Positions 1 through 5,877 of a stretch of DNA of 5,926 nt are shown piece after piece (the stretch's first letter is position 1; every line of letters begins with the position of its first letter). A program made the position numbers and the translations under genes. Source of the DNA: Candidatus Aminicenantota bacterium (GTDB lineage Bacteria > Acidobacteriota > Aminicenantia > Aminicenantales > UBA8522); NCBI GenBank assembly GCA_003524335.1, contig DQHV01000105.1:8498-14423 (forward strand). The letters are read 5' to 3'. The notes below the pieces were generated by a model. The model did no database searches, was not told where the DNA came from, and worked only from the letters and a program-made list of their open reading frames with translations.

Positions 1-13
1 GCCGGTTCCTGCC

Positions 14-19
14 TACAAT
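14..19 (+). promoter_or_regulatory. possible -10 box of the regulator gene
   Basis: TACAAT lies 45 bp upstream of the GTG start and matches the sigma70 -10 consensus in five of six positions. Its -35 box would fall just left of the window, so the promoter cannot be confirmed. A perfect TATAAT at 46-51 sits too close to the ribosome binding site (52-59) to serve a normal leader: transcription would begin at about 58, inside or after the Shine-Dalgarno sequence. Confidence 0.3.
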
Positions 20-51
20 ACAGGATGGAATCATGGACATTTGCCTATAAT

Positions 52-66
52 AAGGAGGTCGCAGTG
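52..66 (+). promoter_or_regulatory. Shine-Dalgarno and GTG start of the Rrf2 gene
   Basis: AAGGAGGT at 52-59 is an almost perfect anti-16S match, four bases before GTG at 64. A second in-frame GTG at 73 (spacing 13) would give the typical Rrf2 beginning with STKGRYG right at the N-terminus. An ATG at 25 is also in frame, but it would place the Shine-Dalgarno inside the gene and add 13 residues unlike the family. GTG 64 is preferred, with 73 as the alternative. Confidence 0.7.
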
Positions 67-513
67 ATCAGAGTGTCTACCAAGGGGCGATACGGGACCC
101 GCCTCATGCTCAACCTGGCCCGGCATTATAACAGCGGCAACAGGGCTGTCATCCTCAGGAACATAGCCGCAGACGAGGAGATCTCGATCCGCTACCTCGA
201 ACAAATTATCATACCTCTCAAGATCCACAAATTGGTCAAGAGCATCCGGGGTGCCGGCGGCGGCTATACCCTGGCCCGCAAGCCATCAGAGATCACGATC
301 TGCGAGATCCTGGAAGTTCTGGAGGGCAACTGCGCGCTGGTCGATTGCGTCGAGGACAAGGATTTCTGCGACCGCCTCCCCTCCTGCGCCGCCTACGAGA
401 TCTGGAAAGAGGCCAGCCAGATTCTAAAGAGCTACTTCCAACGCGTGACGCTCCAGTACGTCCTCGAAATCTGCGTAAGGAAACAGAAGGCCAAGCCCAA
501 GGCCAGGCGCTAG
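64..513 (+). CDS. Rrf2-family transcriptional regulator (IscR/NsrR-like, probable Fe-S sensor)
   Basis: A DNA-binding regulator of 149 residues from GTG 64, the usual Rrf2 length (about 130-165). Seen: the family-typical N-terminus with STKGRYG (residues 5-11), a winged helix with the recognition segment ISIRYLEQI (about 40-48), and the wing RGAGGGYTLAR (about 62-72). An ITICEIL-EVLEG stretch follows. A cysteine group then lies at C90, C95, C102 and C108. The last three, spaced C-x6-C-x5-C, match the ligand arrangement that holds a [2Fe-2S] cluster in IscR (C-x5-C-x5-C) and a cluster in NsrR. The C-terminal tail is basic (RKQKAKPKARR). Known for the family: cluster state (redox, iron, nitric oxide) changes DNA binding. 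Inferred: it controls the cytochrome operon that starts 244 bp downstream, whose promoter carries a palindrome of Rrf2 type. No cysteine desulfurase or scaffold gene follows it, so it is not in a normal isc operon. The exact subfamily (IscR, NsrR, CymR, RsrR) cannot be decided; having four clustered cysteines argues against cluster-free CymR-like members. Confidence 0.9.
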   Translation: MIRVSTKGRYGTRLMLNLARHYNSGNRAVILRNIAADEEISIRYLEQIIIPLKIHKLVKSIRGAGGGYTLARKPSEITICEILEVLEGNCALVDCVEDKDFCDRLPSCAAYEIWKEASQILKSYFQRVTLQYVLEICVRKQKAKPKARR

Positions 514-625
514 ACCGCCGGTCTCCGTCCTCGCCGCGCGCTCCTTTCCTCCGCCCGGGCGAAAGGGCCATTTATCAGCGCCTCTAACCCATCAAGAAAA
601 AACCCTTTTTTTCGGATTTTCCCGC
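514..625. other. intergenic region left of the operon promoter
   Basis: Bases 514-590 are GC-rich and hold only small symmetries: AGACC/GGTCT at 512-524 overlapping the regulator stop codon, and the 10-bp palindrome CGCCCGGGCG at 552-561. Neither is followed by a T-run, so I see no convincing terminator for the regulator gene. From about 594 the composition turns strongly AT-rich, with A6-CCC-T7 (597-612) and a further T-run to 620. This lies at about -40 to -65 relative to the promoter below and could act as an UP element. No coding sequence is supported here. Confidence 0.5.
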
Positions 626-654
626 TTGACAAAAAACCCTACCTAGTATATAAA
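626..654 (+). promoter_or_regulatory. sigma70-type promoter of the cytochrome operon
   Basis: TTGACA (626-631) is a perfect -35 box. After exactly 17 bp comes TATAAA (649-654), a five-of-six -10 box. The predicted start is near 661, giving a leader of about 97 nt to the TTG start at 758. T- and A-rich tracts just upstream (594-620) fit an UP element. A second possible -10, a perfect TATAAT at 678-683, has only a poor -35 (TTTTAT, 655-660). The promoter separates the operon from the regulator gene. Confidence 0.75.
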
Positions 655-693
655 TTTTATCTTTTCTATAAACCTAATATAATTAGTAGGGTT
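635..693. promoter_or_regulatory. candidate Rrf2-type operator: palindrome plus distal inverted repeat
   Basis: An 18-bp imperfect palindrome at 673-690 has the form CCTAnTA-nnnn-TAnTAGG with an AT-only centre, similar in style to IscR-type sites. It covers the alternative TATAAT and lies about 12-30 bp downstream of the predicted start from the main promoter. In addition, AACCCTAC at 635-642, inside the -35/-10 spacer, is an exact inverted copy of GTAGGGTT at 686-693. The resemblance extends loosely inwards (CTAGTATATA against TAATTATATT when read in the same orientation). Two related sites flanking the -10 and start would suit repression by a dimeric regulator, most simply the Rrf2 protein encoded just upstream. 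The assignment to that protein is inference. Confidence 0.45.
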
Positions 694-712
694 AATCCTC
701 TGGGGAATGTCA

Positions 713-727
713 TCCCGCGCTGCGGGA
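713..727 (+). other. small leader hairpin upstream of the MtrA-like gene
   Basis: TCCCGC and GCGGGA form a 6-bp stem with a GCT loop in the predicted leader, 17 nt before the Shine-Dalgarno at 745. A competing pairing, GGGA 703-706 with TCCC 713-716, would enclose the ATG at 707. The hairpin may simply shape the leader; no regulatory role is shown. Confidence 0.3.
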
Positions 728-744
728 ACAGCAGATAGATCTCG

Positions 745-760
745 AGGAGGTAAGATATTG
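745..760 (+). promoter_or_regulatory. Shine-Dalgarno and TTG start of the MtrA-like gene
   Basis: AGGAGGT at 745-751 is followed after six bases by TTG at 758. This places the positively charged TTRR segment and the hydrophobic stretch directly at the protein N-terminus, as a signal sequence needs. The in-frame ATG at 707 has no well-spaced Shine-Dalgarno and would add 17 residues (MSSRAAG...) ahead of the signal. Confidence 0.75.
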
Positions 761-1651
761 TCAGCGACAACCAGAAGACCGTTGCTCCAGTTCTCGCTTC
801 ATTGGCTTGCCCTTGCCGTCGTCCTTGTCGCCGTCGTCGGTCTGTTCGCGGCGGCCCGGCCGGCGACCCAAGAGAAAGTGAAGGAATTCGGCATCTGCGC
901 CGAATGCCATGAAGACGTCTGCACCGATTTCAAGCTGGTCCGCCACTCGGAAATTAAGTCTGACCGGTGGACAAAGACGGCCCTCCAGGTGGAGACCGTC
1001 TGCGCCAACTGTCATGGCGACCCGGCCAAACACCTGGAAGCAGGCGGCGGCGTGGGGACGATTTTTGCCTTTAGGAATACTGATGCAGCTCAGGCCAAGG
1101 CAGAGAAATGTTTGGAGTGCCACAGCTCCACGCGATCCCTCTTCTTCGCCAGCCCACATGGGCAGGCGGCCATGGATTGCACTAACTGCCACGGCGAGCT
1201 TATGAAGACTTCGGAAGAGAAACCCAGGCCATCGGAAATCTGCCTCTCCTGCCACCAGGACATCGGCGCTCAGTTCAAAATGAATGAACGCCATCGGCTG
1301 CAGGAAGGAGTCCTCGAATGCACCACCTGCCATGACCAGCATGCCCCCTCGACAAGAACGCGCCTGGGCGGGTTCAAGGATGAGGAGTGCATTCGCTGCC
1401 ACACCGACAAGGGCGGCCCGTTCCTGTACGAACACGAAGCCTCCCGCGTCGAGGGATGCACCTCCTGCCACGAGGTCCACGGCTCCCACAACCGGCACAT
1501 GCTGACCCATCAGAGCACCGCGGACCTGTGCTTCAGCTGCCATGCCGCAGCGCCCTCTTGGCACGGGTTTTTCTCCTCCCAGGACACCAACTGTGTCACC
1601 TGCCATGCCACCATCCACGGCTCGAACCTGAGCAAGAGATTCCTGAAATAG
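758..1651 (+). CDS. mtrA: DmsE/MtrA-family periplasmic decaheme c-type cytochrome
   Basis: A 297-residue multiheme cytochrome that would carry electrons across the outer membrane inside its porin partner. Seen: an N-terminal basic then hydrophobic segment (about residues 6-33) acting as a Sec signal or anchor, then ten CXXCH heme sites with first cysteines at C47, C82, C118, C141, C162, C188, C211, C234, C258 and C279. Extra histidines suited as distal ligands occur between them (for example SPHGQ, NERHR, YEHEA, EVHGS and WHGF). The final heme is followed by IHGSNLSKRFLK, matching the CH-x-x-IHGSN ending of the DmsE/MtrA/PioA family. Ten hemes in about 260 mature residues is the family norm and fits an extended heme wire. 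The gene is the first of an operon; its stop TAG is part of the next gene's Shine-Dalgarno, so the two are probably translationally coupled. Start TTG 758 was chosen from the strong Shine-Dalgarno. The symbol marks family likeness: DmsE and PioA share the fold, and no DMSO reductase or photoferrotrophy gene is visible here. Confidence 0.9.
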   Translation: MSATTRRPLLQFSLHWLALAVVLVAVVGLFAAARPATQEKVKEFGICAECHEDVCTDFKLVRHSEIKSDRWTKTALQVETVCANCHGDPAKHLEAGGGVGTIFAFRNTDAAQAKAEKCLECHSSTRSLFFASPHGQAAMDCTNCHGELMKTSEEKPRPSEICLSCHQDIGAQFKMNERHRLQEGVLECTTCHDQHAPSTRTRLGGFKDEECIRCHTDKGGPFLYEHEASRVEGCTSCHEVHGSHNRHMLTHQSTADLCFSCHAAAPSWHGFFSSQDTNCVTCHATIHGSNLSKRFLK

Positions 1652-1660
1652 GAGACCCCG

Positions 1661-3532
1661 ATGAGAACAAAGACCATCCTGTTGTCATTCCTGGGAATCG
1701 TCCTGGCGCTCTCTTTCGCCTCCTCCCTCCAGGCCCAGGGCAAGTTCAACGGCGATTTCCTGTTCGGCTTCCGCTTCGTCGACACCAGCGGACCAGGTGC
1801 CCAATACAAATACAAAGAGGACCTCAACCTCCGGCGCGGCGCCCGCCTCTCCAATTTCAACCTGTCCTACCAGCCCGATAACGGTTTGAAAAAGTACTTT
1901 GACCGGTTGGACGTTCGTGTGCTCAACCTGGGCGGCGACCCCTACGAGTCGATCTCGGTCGGACTCCAGAAGTACGGCCGCTACCAGATGCAGTATGACC
2001 GCCGCAAATCCAGCTATTTCTACCAAGACCTGACCCGGACAGAGTTTGGGGCGCTTTATGACGTCTTTACCTTCGACTTCGACCGCGTCCAGGACAGCGG
2101 CACGGCCAAGGTCTGGCTGACCAAGGGGATCAACCTCTACTTCGATTTCAACCGCTACACCAAAAAAGGCGTTAGCACAACCTCACTCGACGTCCAGCGC
2201 GTCGAGTTCGAGTTCGACAAGCCCGTGCAGGAAGATTCCCGGGAAGCCGCCTTGGGGCTCGACCTCCGGTTTGGCCGCTACTCGCTGGTCCTCGAAGAGA
2301 AATTCCTGGACTACAGGAACGAAAACAGTTACTTCCTGCCCGGCTATGCCGATGGGGGCCCCGAGTCCGAATACCCCTCCTCGCTCAACTATTACTTCAT
2401 GAATCAGCCCTATGACCTGACCGGCAACCGGCATTCTCTCCGCTTCACCGCGCGGCCGTTCAACCGGCTGCTTATCAGCGGCTCCGGTCAGATCTACAAC
2501 CTCGACGAAGACCTGACCTATTCGGAATCCGCATCCGGGTTGAATTACCTCAATCGCAAGTTTCAGTATGCTGACAGCGGCACGGGCCGGTTCGACCGCA
2601 ACATGCAACTCGCCCAGGTGGACCTCCACTACCTCTTGTTCAACCACTTCTCCCTCGTCGGCGCGGTGCGCTTCCACAACTTCGACCAGACCGGCGAGCT
2701 CACCATCAACGGCGAAACGACGTCCCAGGACATCGGCTATAAGACCTGGGGTGCCGATGCAGGAGGCCAGTACGAGTTCTCTCCCACTCTTATCCTGACC
2801 CTCGGTTACCGGTTCGAAAACCGCAACCTTGACAACCTGGAGACGGTTGACTACGAGCTCGACACCACCAAGAACGGCGGGTTCGGGAACATCCGCTGGG
2901 ACCTCTCCCGAGCACTAAAGCTCACCCTCGACTATGAGCACAGCGGCTACCAGAACCCCTATACGCTGATCTCCCCGACTTCTTACGATCGCCTGCGGAT
3001 GACCGCCAAATACCAGGCGGGCGCATTCAACCTCAGCGCCTCCTATCTCTGGAACGGCACCAAGAGCGACCTCGGCTACGACGATATCGTCCCCTTCAAG
3101 ACGAACCGAAACCAATTCAGCCTGCGAGCGGGATATCACGCCGAGAAGTTCAAGGCCTTCGCCGGATACACCTACCTCCAGTCGAAGCGTGAAGGCGAAC
3201 GCAGCGTCGAATACCCGCCCTCTTTCGCTGGACCCGGGGGGTCGTTCCTCTGGGAAATCCTGTACGAAGGGAAGGGCAGCATCTTCGACGCCAACCTCAG
3301 TTTCGACCTGAGCAAGGCCTTGAAGGTCGGCGGCTATGCCCTGGTTTATTCCAACAGCGGTTCCTATGAAGTCGGCCGGACAACATTCAAGCTCTACCTC
3401 GAATATAATATCGCCGGAGGCTATGTCGCCCAGGCCGGCTACCGCTACGTGAATTTCAAGGAAGAGCGGGGCGGCTTCAACGATTACAGGGCCAATATCT
3501 TCGAGCTTTCCTTCGGCTACCGCTGGAAATAG
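1661..3532 (+). CDS. mtrB: MtrB/PioB-family outer-membrane beta-barrel (porin sheath for the decaheme cytochrome)
   Basis: A 623-residue outer-membrane protein expected to surround the MtrA-like cytochrome and let it span the membrane. Seen: a Sec signal peptide (basic RTK, hydrophobic 6-20, cleavage likely after LQA at residue 25). The rest is a long run of alternating polar/aromatic beta-strands rich in Tyr, Phe, Arg, Asp and Asn, ending in FELSFGYRWK, a typical last strand. Family-like features near the N-terminus are FGFRFVDTSG (35-44) and the YGRYQMQYDRR block (105-115), comparable to the GKYG-R-x-x-x-x-YD segments of MtrB/PioB proteins. About 600 mature residues fits a barrel of some 26 strands, slightly shorter than Shewanella MtrB (about 700). 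It has no cysteine at all, so it lacks the N-terminal CXXC of Shewanella MtrB. Shine-Dalgarno AGGAG 1650-1654 overlaps the upstream stop codon and lies six bases before ATG. Only nine bases separate it from the cytochrome gene, supporting the partner assignment. A generic porin is the alternative, but context makes that unlikely. Confidence 0.85.
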   Translation: MRTKTILLSFLGIVLALSFASSLQAQGKFNGDFLFGFRFVDTSGPGAQYKYKEDLNLRRGARLSNFNLSYQPDNGLKKYFDRLDVRVLNLGGDPYESISVGLQKYGRYQMQYDRRKSSYFYQDLTRTEFGALYDVFTFDFDRVQDSGTAKVWLTKGINLYFDFNRYTKKGVSTTSLDVQRVEFEFDKPVQEDSREAALGLDLRFGRYSLVLEEKFLDYRNENSYFLPGYADGGPESEYPSSLNYYFMNQPYDLTGNRHSLRFTARPFNRLLISGSGQIYNLDEDLTYSESASGLNYLNRKFQYADSGTGRFDRNMQLAQVDLHYLLFNHFSLVGAVRFHNFDQTGELTINGETTSQDIGYKTWGADAGGQYEFSPTLILTLGYRFENRNLDNLETVDYELDTTKNGGFGNIRWDLSRALKLTLDYEHSGYQNPYTLISPTSYDRLRMTAKYQAGAFNLSASYLWNGTKSDLGYDDIVPFKTNRNQFSLRAGYHAEKFKAFAGYTYLQSKREGERSVEYPPSFAGPGGSFLWEILYEGKGSIFDANLSFDLSKALKVGGYALVYSNSGSYEVGRTTFKLYLEYNIAGGYVAQAGYRYVNFKEERGGFNDYRANIFELSFGYRWK

Positions 3533-3551
3533 ACCCGATTAAGGAGATAGC

Positions 3552-5870
3552 ATGTTGAAACGACCATACATTCTCGCCATCCTGGTTGTCATCTTCGCCC
3601 TGTCCGTCCTCCTGGCGGGGGCAAACGGCGATAAACAAGTCAGAATTCAGTCCAAGGCCGACCAGGCCAAGCGGCTCTGGTCGACTTCGGCCCACGCCGA
3701 TAAGGCCGCCGAAGCGTTTAAGCATTGGGACGCCGAGGGCTCCGTCCCGACGAGCTGCGCCAAGTGCCACAGCACCCCCGGTTATAAAGATTACATCGGC
3801 GCCGACGGTTCGGCCTTCAACGTCGTCGACAAAGCGGCCCCTCTGGGCACGACCGTCGAGTGCGAAGCCTGCCACGCCGACCCCGGGAGGGGGATCGTCC
3901 ATAACCACACGTCCGTCGTCTTTCCATCGGGAGTGGAAATCAAGGACCTCGGTCCGGAAGCCCTCTGTATGGAGTGCCATCAGGGCCGCGCCTCCACCAA
4001 GTCGGTCGATACCTCAATTGCCTCCTCGGGTGCCGCCAGCGATGACGCTCCGAGCTCCAAGCTGCGCTTCATCAATGTCCACTACTTCGCCTCCGCGGCC
4101 ACGCAGTTCGGGACGGTCGTCAAGGGCGGATACGAGTATGCGGGAAAGACCTACGATGCCCGGTTCGCCCACATCCCCGGCTACAACGCCTGCCAGGTCT
4201 GCCACAATCCCCACTCTCTCGAGGTCGAGCTCGAGGCCTGCAACACCTGTCATGCCGGTATCAAGGATCCGAAGGATATCCGCTACCTCGGCTCGCTCGA
4301 GGACTATGACGGCGACGGGAACATGACCGAGGGCATGTATTACGAGATCGAGACGCTCAAAGAGGTTTTGTATGAAGCTCTCCGCGTCTACGCCCGGGAG
4401 GTCATCGGAAAGCCGATCGCCTATGACGGAGTGACCTATCCCTATTTCTTCAACGATAAAAACGATAACGGTGTGGTCGACACAGACGAGGCCGACACCG
4501 CGAACGGATACGGCAGTTTCTCGCCGCGCCTTCTCCGGGCGGCCTACAACTTGCAGGTTTCGGTGAAGGACCCGAACTCGTTCGCTCACGGCGGCAAGTA
4601 CGTCATCGAGCTCATCTACGATTCGATCGAGGACCTGAACTCCGCGGTCGAGGGCGAGATGAGCGCCGGCTCCATCCAAAGACCGAACCCGGCCGGGACC
4701 TTCCAAGCCGCGGAGCGGAATCAAGCCGTTTTAGGACGGAACTTCCCGCGTCGCAGCGGTCAATCCCTCCAAGAGAATCTGGCCGAACAGGGGGATGATC
4801 TAAGCTTCCGCCAGAGCGAAGACGCCGGTCATGGATCGCTCCGGAGGACCGACGAAGGACACTTCGACGGCTCCGCGATGGCCTTCCGCGATTGGGATGC
4901 CGACGGCGCCGTGCCGGCGACCTGCGCCAAATGCCACAGTGCCGAAGGACTCCCCTATCTCCTCCTGAACGGCGCGATCGACAAGGCCATGCCCATCTCC
5001 AACGGATTCCTCTGTTCGACCTGCCACACCGAGCCCCCGTTCACCCGGGCCGCCGGGCCCGTCAAGTTCCCGTCGGGCGCGGTCAAGGATCTGGGTGATG
5101 CTTCCAACCTCTGTCTGAACTGCCACCAGGGCCGCGCCTCCAAAAAAACCGTCGACAGTTCCATAGCCGGCGGACCCCCGCCTTACCGCTTTACCAATAT
5201 CCACTATTTCGCCGCGGCCGCGTCCTATTTCGGCCACGAAGTCCAGGGCGGGTATGAGTTCAGCGGCAAGGCCTATGCCGGTCGCAATCCCTACAACAGC
5301 CACCTCGGGATCTTCACCAACTGCGTGGAGTGCCACTTCGGCACCAAAAGCTTCAACCGCGCTCAGGACGACTCGGACAACCTGTTCCATAACACCTCGC
5401 CGAGCAAGGAAGACTGCTCGGCTTGCCATGGCAACGATGTGGCCCAGCCCCACCCAGGCGACGCGAGCCGATTTGAATTCGAGGGCATCCGGCCGGCCCA
5501 CATCCCCGACTACGACGCCGACGGTAACACCAGCGAATCGCTCCAGGCAGAGCTCGACGGGCTGGAAGCCGAATTGTATGCCCAACTCCAGGCTTACGGG
5601 AACAGCATCGGCAACTCGATTGCCTACGACGAAGCGGCCTATCCGTATTTCTTCAGCGACCTCAATGGCAACGGCGTCGTCGATCCCGAGGAAGCCGACT
5701 CCTCCAACAACTACAAATTCGACGCCACGGCGCTCCGGGCGGCCTACAACCTCCAGTTCAGCAAGAAAGAACCCTGCGCTTACATCCACAACGCAGTCTA
5801 CTTTGCCCAGCTGATGGTGGATTCCATCGAGCATCTCGGCGGAAAAATCACAAAGTATACCTGGCGTTAG
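3552..5870 (+). CDS. large secreted decaheme c-type cytochrome with two tandem pentaheme/EF-hand repeats
   Basis: A 772-residue multiheme cytochrome with no family name I can give. Seen: a Sec signal (KR, hydrophobic 6-22, cleavage likely near AGA-24) without a lipobox cysteine, then ten CXXCH sites split evenly. Lobe 1 has C69, C104, C139, C214 and C230; lobe 2 has C458, C488, C521, C591 and C622. Both lobes share the blocks WD-x-x-G-x-VP-x-x-CAKCHS, FPSG...KDLG, CHQGRAS-x-K, HYFA-x-AA, GGYE and YPYFF-x-D, and each ends in a heme-free region of about 130 residues with EF-hand-like loops (251-262 and 302-313; 653-664 and 703-714). Residues 363-436 form a poorly conserved linker. It is third in the operon, 19 bases after the barrel gene, with Shine-Dalgarno AAGGAG 3541-3546 five bases before ATG. 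Position and heme count suggest the extracellular partner of the MtrAB-like conduit, replacing MtrC/OmcA. The surface location and any metal-reductase role are inferred; a periplasmic electron carrier is the alternative. C742 is an extra, non-heme cysteine. Confidence 0.85.
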   Translation: MLKRPYILAILVVIFALSVLLAGANGDKQVRIQSKADQAKRLWSTSAHADKAAEAFKHWDAEGSVPTSCAKCHSTPGYKDYIGADGSAFNVVDKAAPLGTTVECEACHADPGRGIVHNHTSVVFPSGVEIKDLGPEALCMECHQGRASTKSVDTSIASSGAASDDAPSSKLRFINVHYFASAATQFGTVVKGGYEYAGKTYDARFAHIPGYNACQVCHNPHSLEVELEACNTCHAGIKDPKDIRYLGSLEDYDGDGNMTEGMYYEIETLKEVLYEALRVYAREVIGKPIAYDGVTYPYFFNDKNDNGVVDTDEADTANGYGSFSPRLLRAAYNLQVSVKDPNSFAHGGKYVIELIYDSIEDLNSAVEGEMSAGSIQRPNPAGTFQAAERNQAVLGRNFPRRSGQSLQENLAEQGDDLSFRQSEDAGHGSLRRTDEGHFDGSAMAFRDWDADGAVPATCAKCHSAEGLPYLLLNGAIDKAMPISNGFLCSTCHTEPPFTRAAGPVKFPSGAVKDLGDASNLCLNCHQGRASKKTVDSSIAGGPPPYRFTNIHYFAAAASYFGHEVQGGYEFSGKAYAGRNPYNSHLGIFTNCVECHFGTKSFNRAQDDSDNLFHNTSPSKEDCSACHGNDVAQPHPGDASRFEFEGIRPAHIPDYDADGNTSESLQAELDGLEAELYAQLQAYGNSIGNSIAYDEAAYPYFFSDLNGNGVVDPEEADSSNNYKFDATALRAAYNLQFSKKEPCAYIHNAVYFAQLMVDSIEHLGGKITKYTWR
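3693..4637 (+). repeat. internal duplication, copy 1 (pentaheme + EF-hand lobe)
   Basis: Residues 48-362 of the large decaheme cytochrome. The copy runs from the HAD...FKHWD segment through five CXXCH sites to the DSIEDL ending. Heme spacing (first cysteine to first cysteine) is 35, 35, 75 and 16. The fourth and fifth hemes are close together (CHNPH-SLEVELEA-CNTCH). Protein blocks match copy 2 throughout, while the DNA has diverged well beyond simple recent duplication. Confidence 0.85.
4302..4490 (+). other. paired EF-hand-like calcium-binding loops, lobe 1
   Basis: Residues 251-262 (DYDGDGNMTEGM) carry Asp at loop positions 1, 3 and 5 and Gly at 6. Residues 302-313 (DKNDNGVVDTDE) match the canonical EF-hand loop at positions 1, 3, 5, 6, 8, 9 and 12. 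A helix-prone stretch of about 25 residues (EIETLKEVLYEAL...) lies between them. Calcium binding is inferred from the motif. Confidence 0.7.
4860..5837 (+). repeat. internal duplication, copy 2 (pentaheme + EF-hand lobe)
   Basis: Residues 437-762 of the same protein, offset 389 residues from copy 1. Heme spacing is 30, 33, 70 and 31. The main difference from copy 1 is a longer segment between the fourth and fifth hemes (C591 to C622, against C214 to C230). Shared landmarks are CAKCHS, CHQGRAS, HYFA and YPYFF, and the copy closes with DSIEHL. Confidence 0.85.
5508..5693 (+). other. paired EF-hand-like calcium-binding loops, lobe 2
   Basis: Residues 653-664 (DYDADGNTSESL) and 703-714 (DLNGNGVVDPEE) repeat the arrangement of lobe 1. 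The second loop has all canonical side-chain ligand positions (D1, N3, N5, D9, E12) and Gly at 6. The intervening segment (LQAELDGLEAELYAQLQ) is strongly helix-prone. Confidence 0.7.
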
Positions 5871-5877
5871 AAAAAAT

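Noticed and set aside
512..524. AGACC/GGTCT hairpin as terminator of the regulator gene
   Set aside because: Only 5 bp, overlaps the stop codon and is not followed by a T-run.
597..612. A6-CCC-T7 as an intrinsic terminator
   Set aside because: An A-T only stem with a 3-base loop is too weak; the tract fits better as upstream promoter DNA.
764..800. Possible twin-arginine (Tat) signal, TTRRPLLQF, in the MtrA-like protein
   Set aside because: c-type cytochromes are exported unfolded by Sec before heme attachment, and the following segment is strongly hydrophobic as in Sec signals or anchors.
761..1618. Long open frame on the - strand opposite the MtrA-like gene
   Set aside because: It is the antisense shadow of a high-GC heme protein gene, has no Shine-Dalgarno or recognisable domain, and the + strand frame has ten CXXCH sites.
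1387..1881. + strand open frame bridging the MtrA-like and MtrB-like genes
   Set aside because: Overlaps both real genes in another frame and encodes a Pro/Arg/Leu-rich sequence typical of frame-shifted GC-rich DNA.
3552..3626. Lipoprotein signal for the large cytochrome, as in MtrC/OmcA
   Set aside because: There is no cysteine in or near the signal peptide; the first cysteine is the heme ligand at residue 69.
4800..5834. 344-codon open frame on the - strand within the large cytochrome gene
   Set aside because: Antisense of strongly biased codons; its Val/Gly/Glu-rich protein shows no motif, and the + frame contains conserved heme and EF-hand motifs over the same span.
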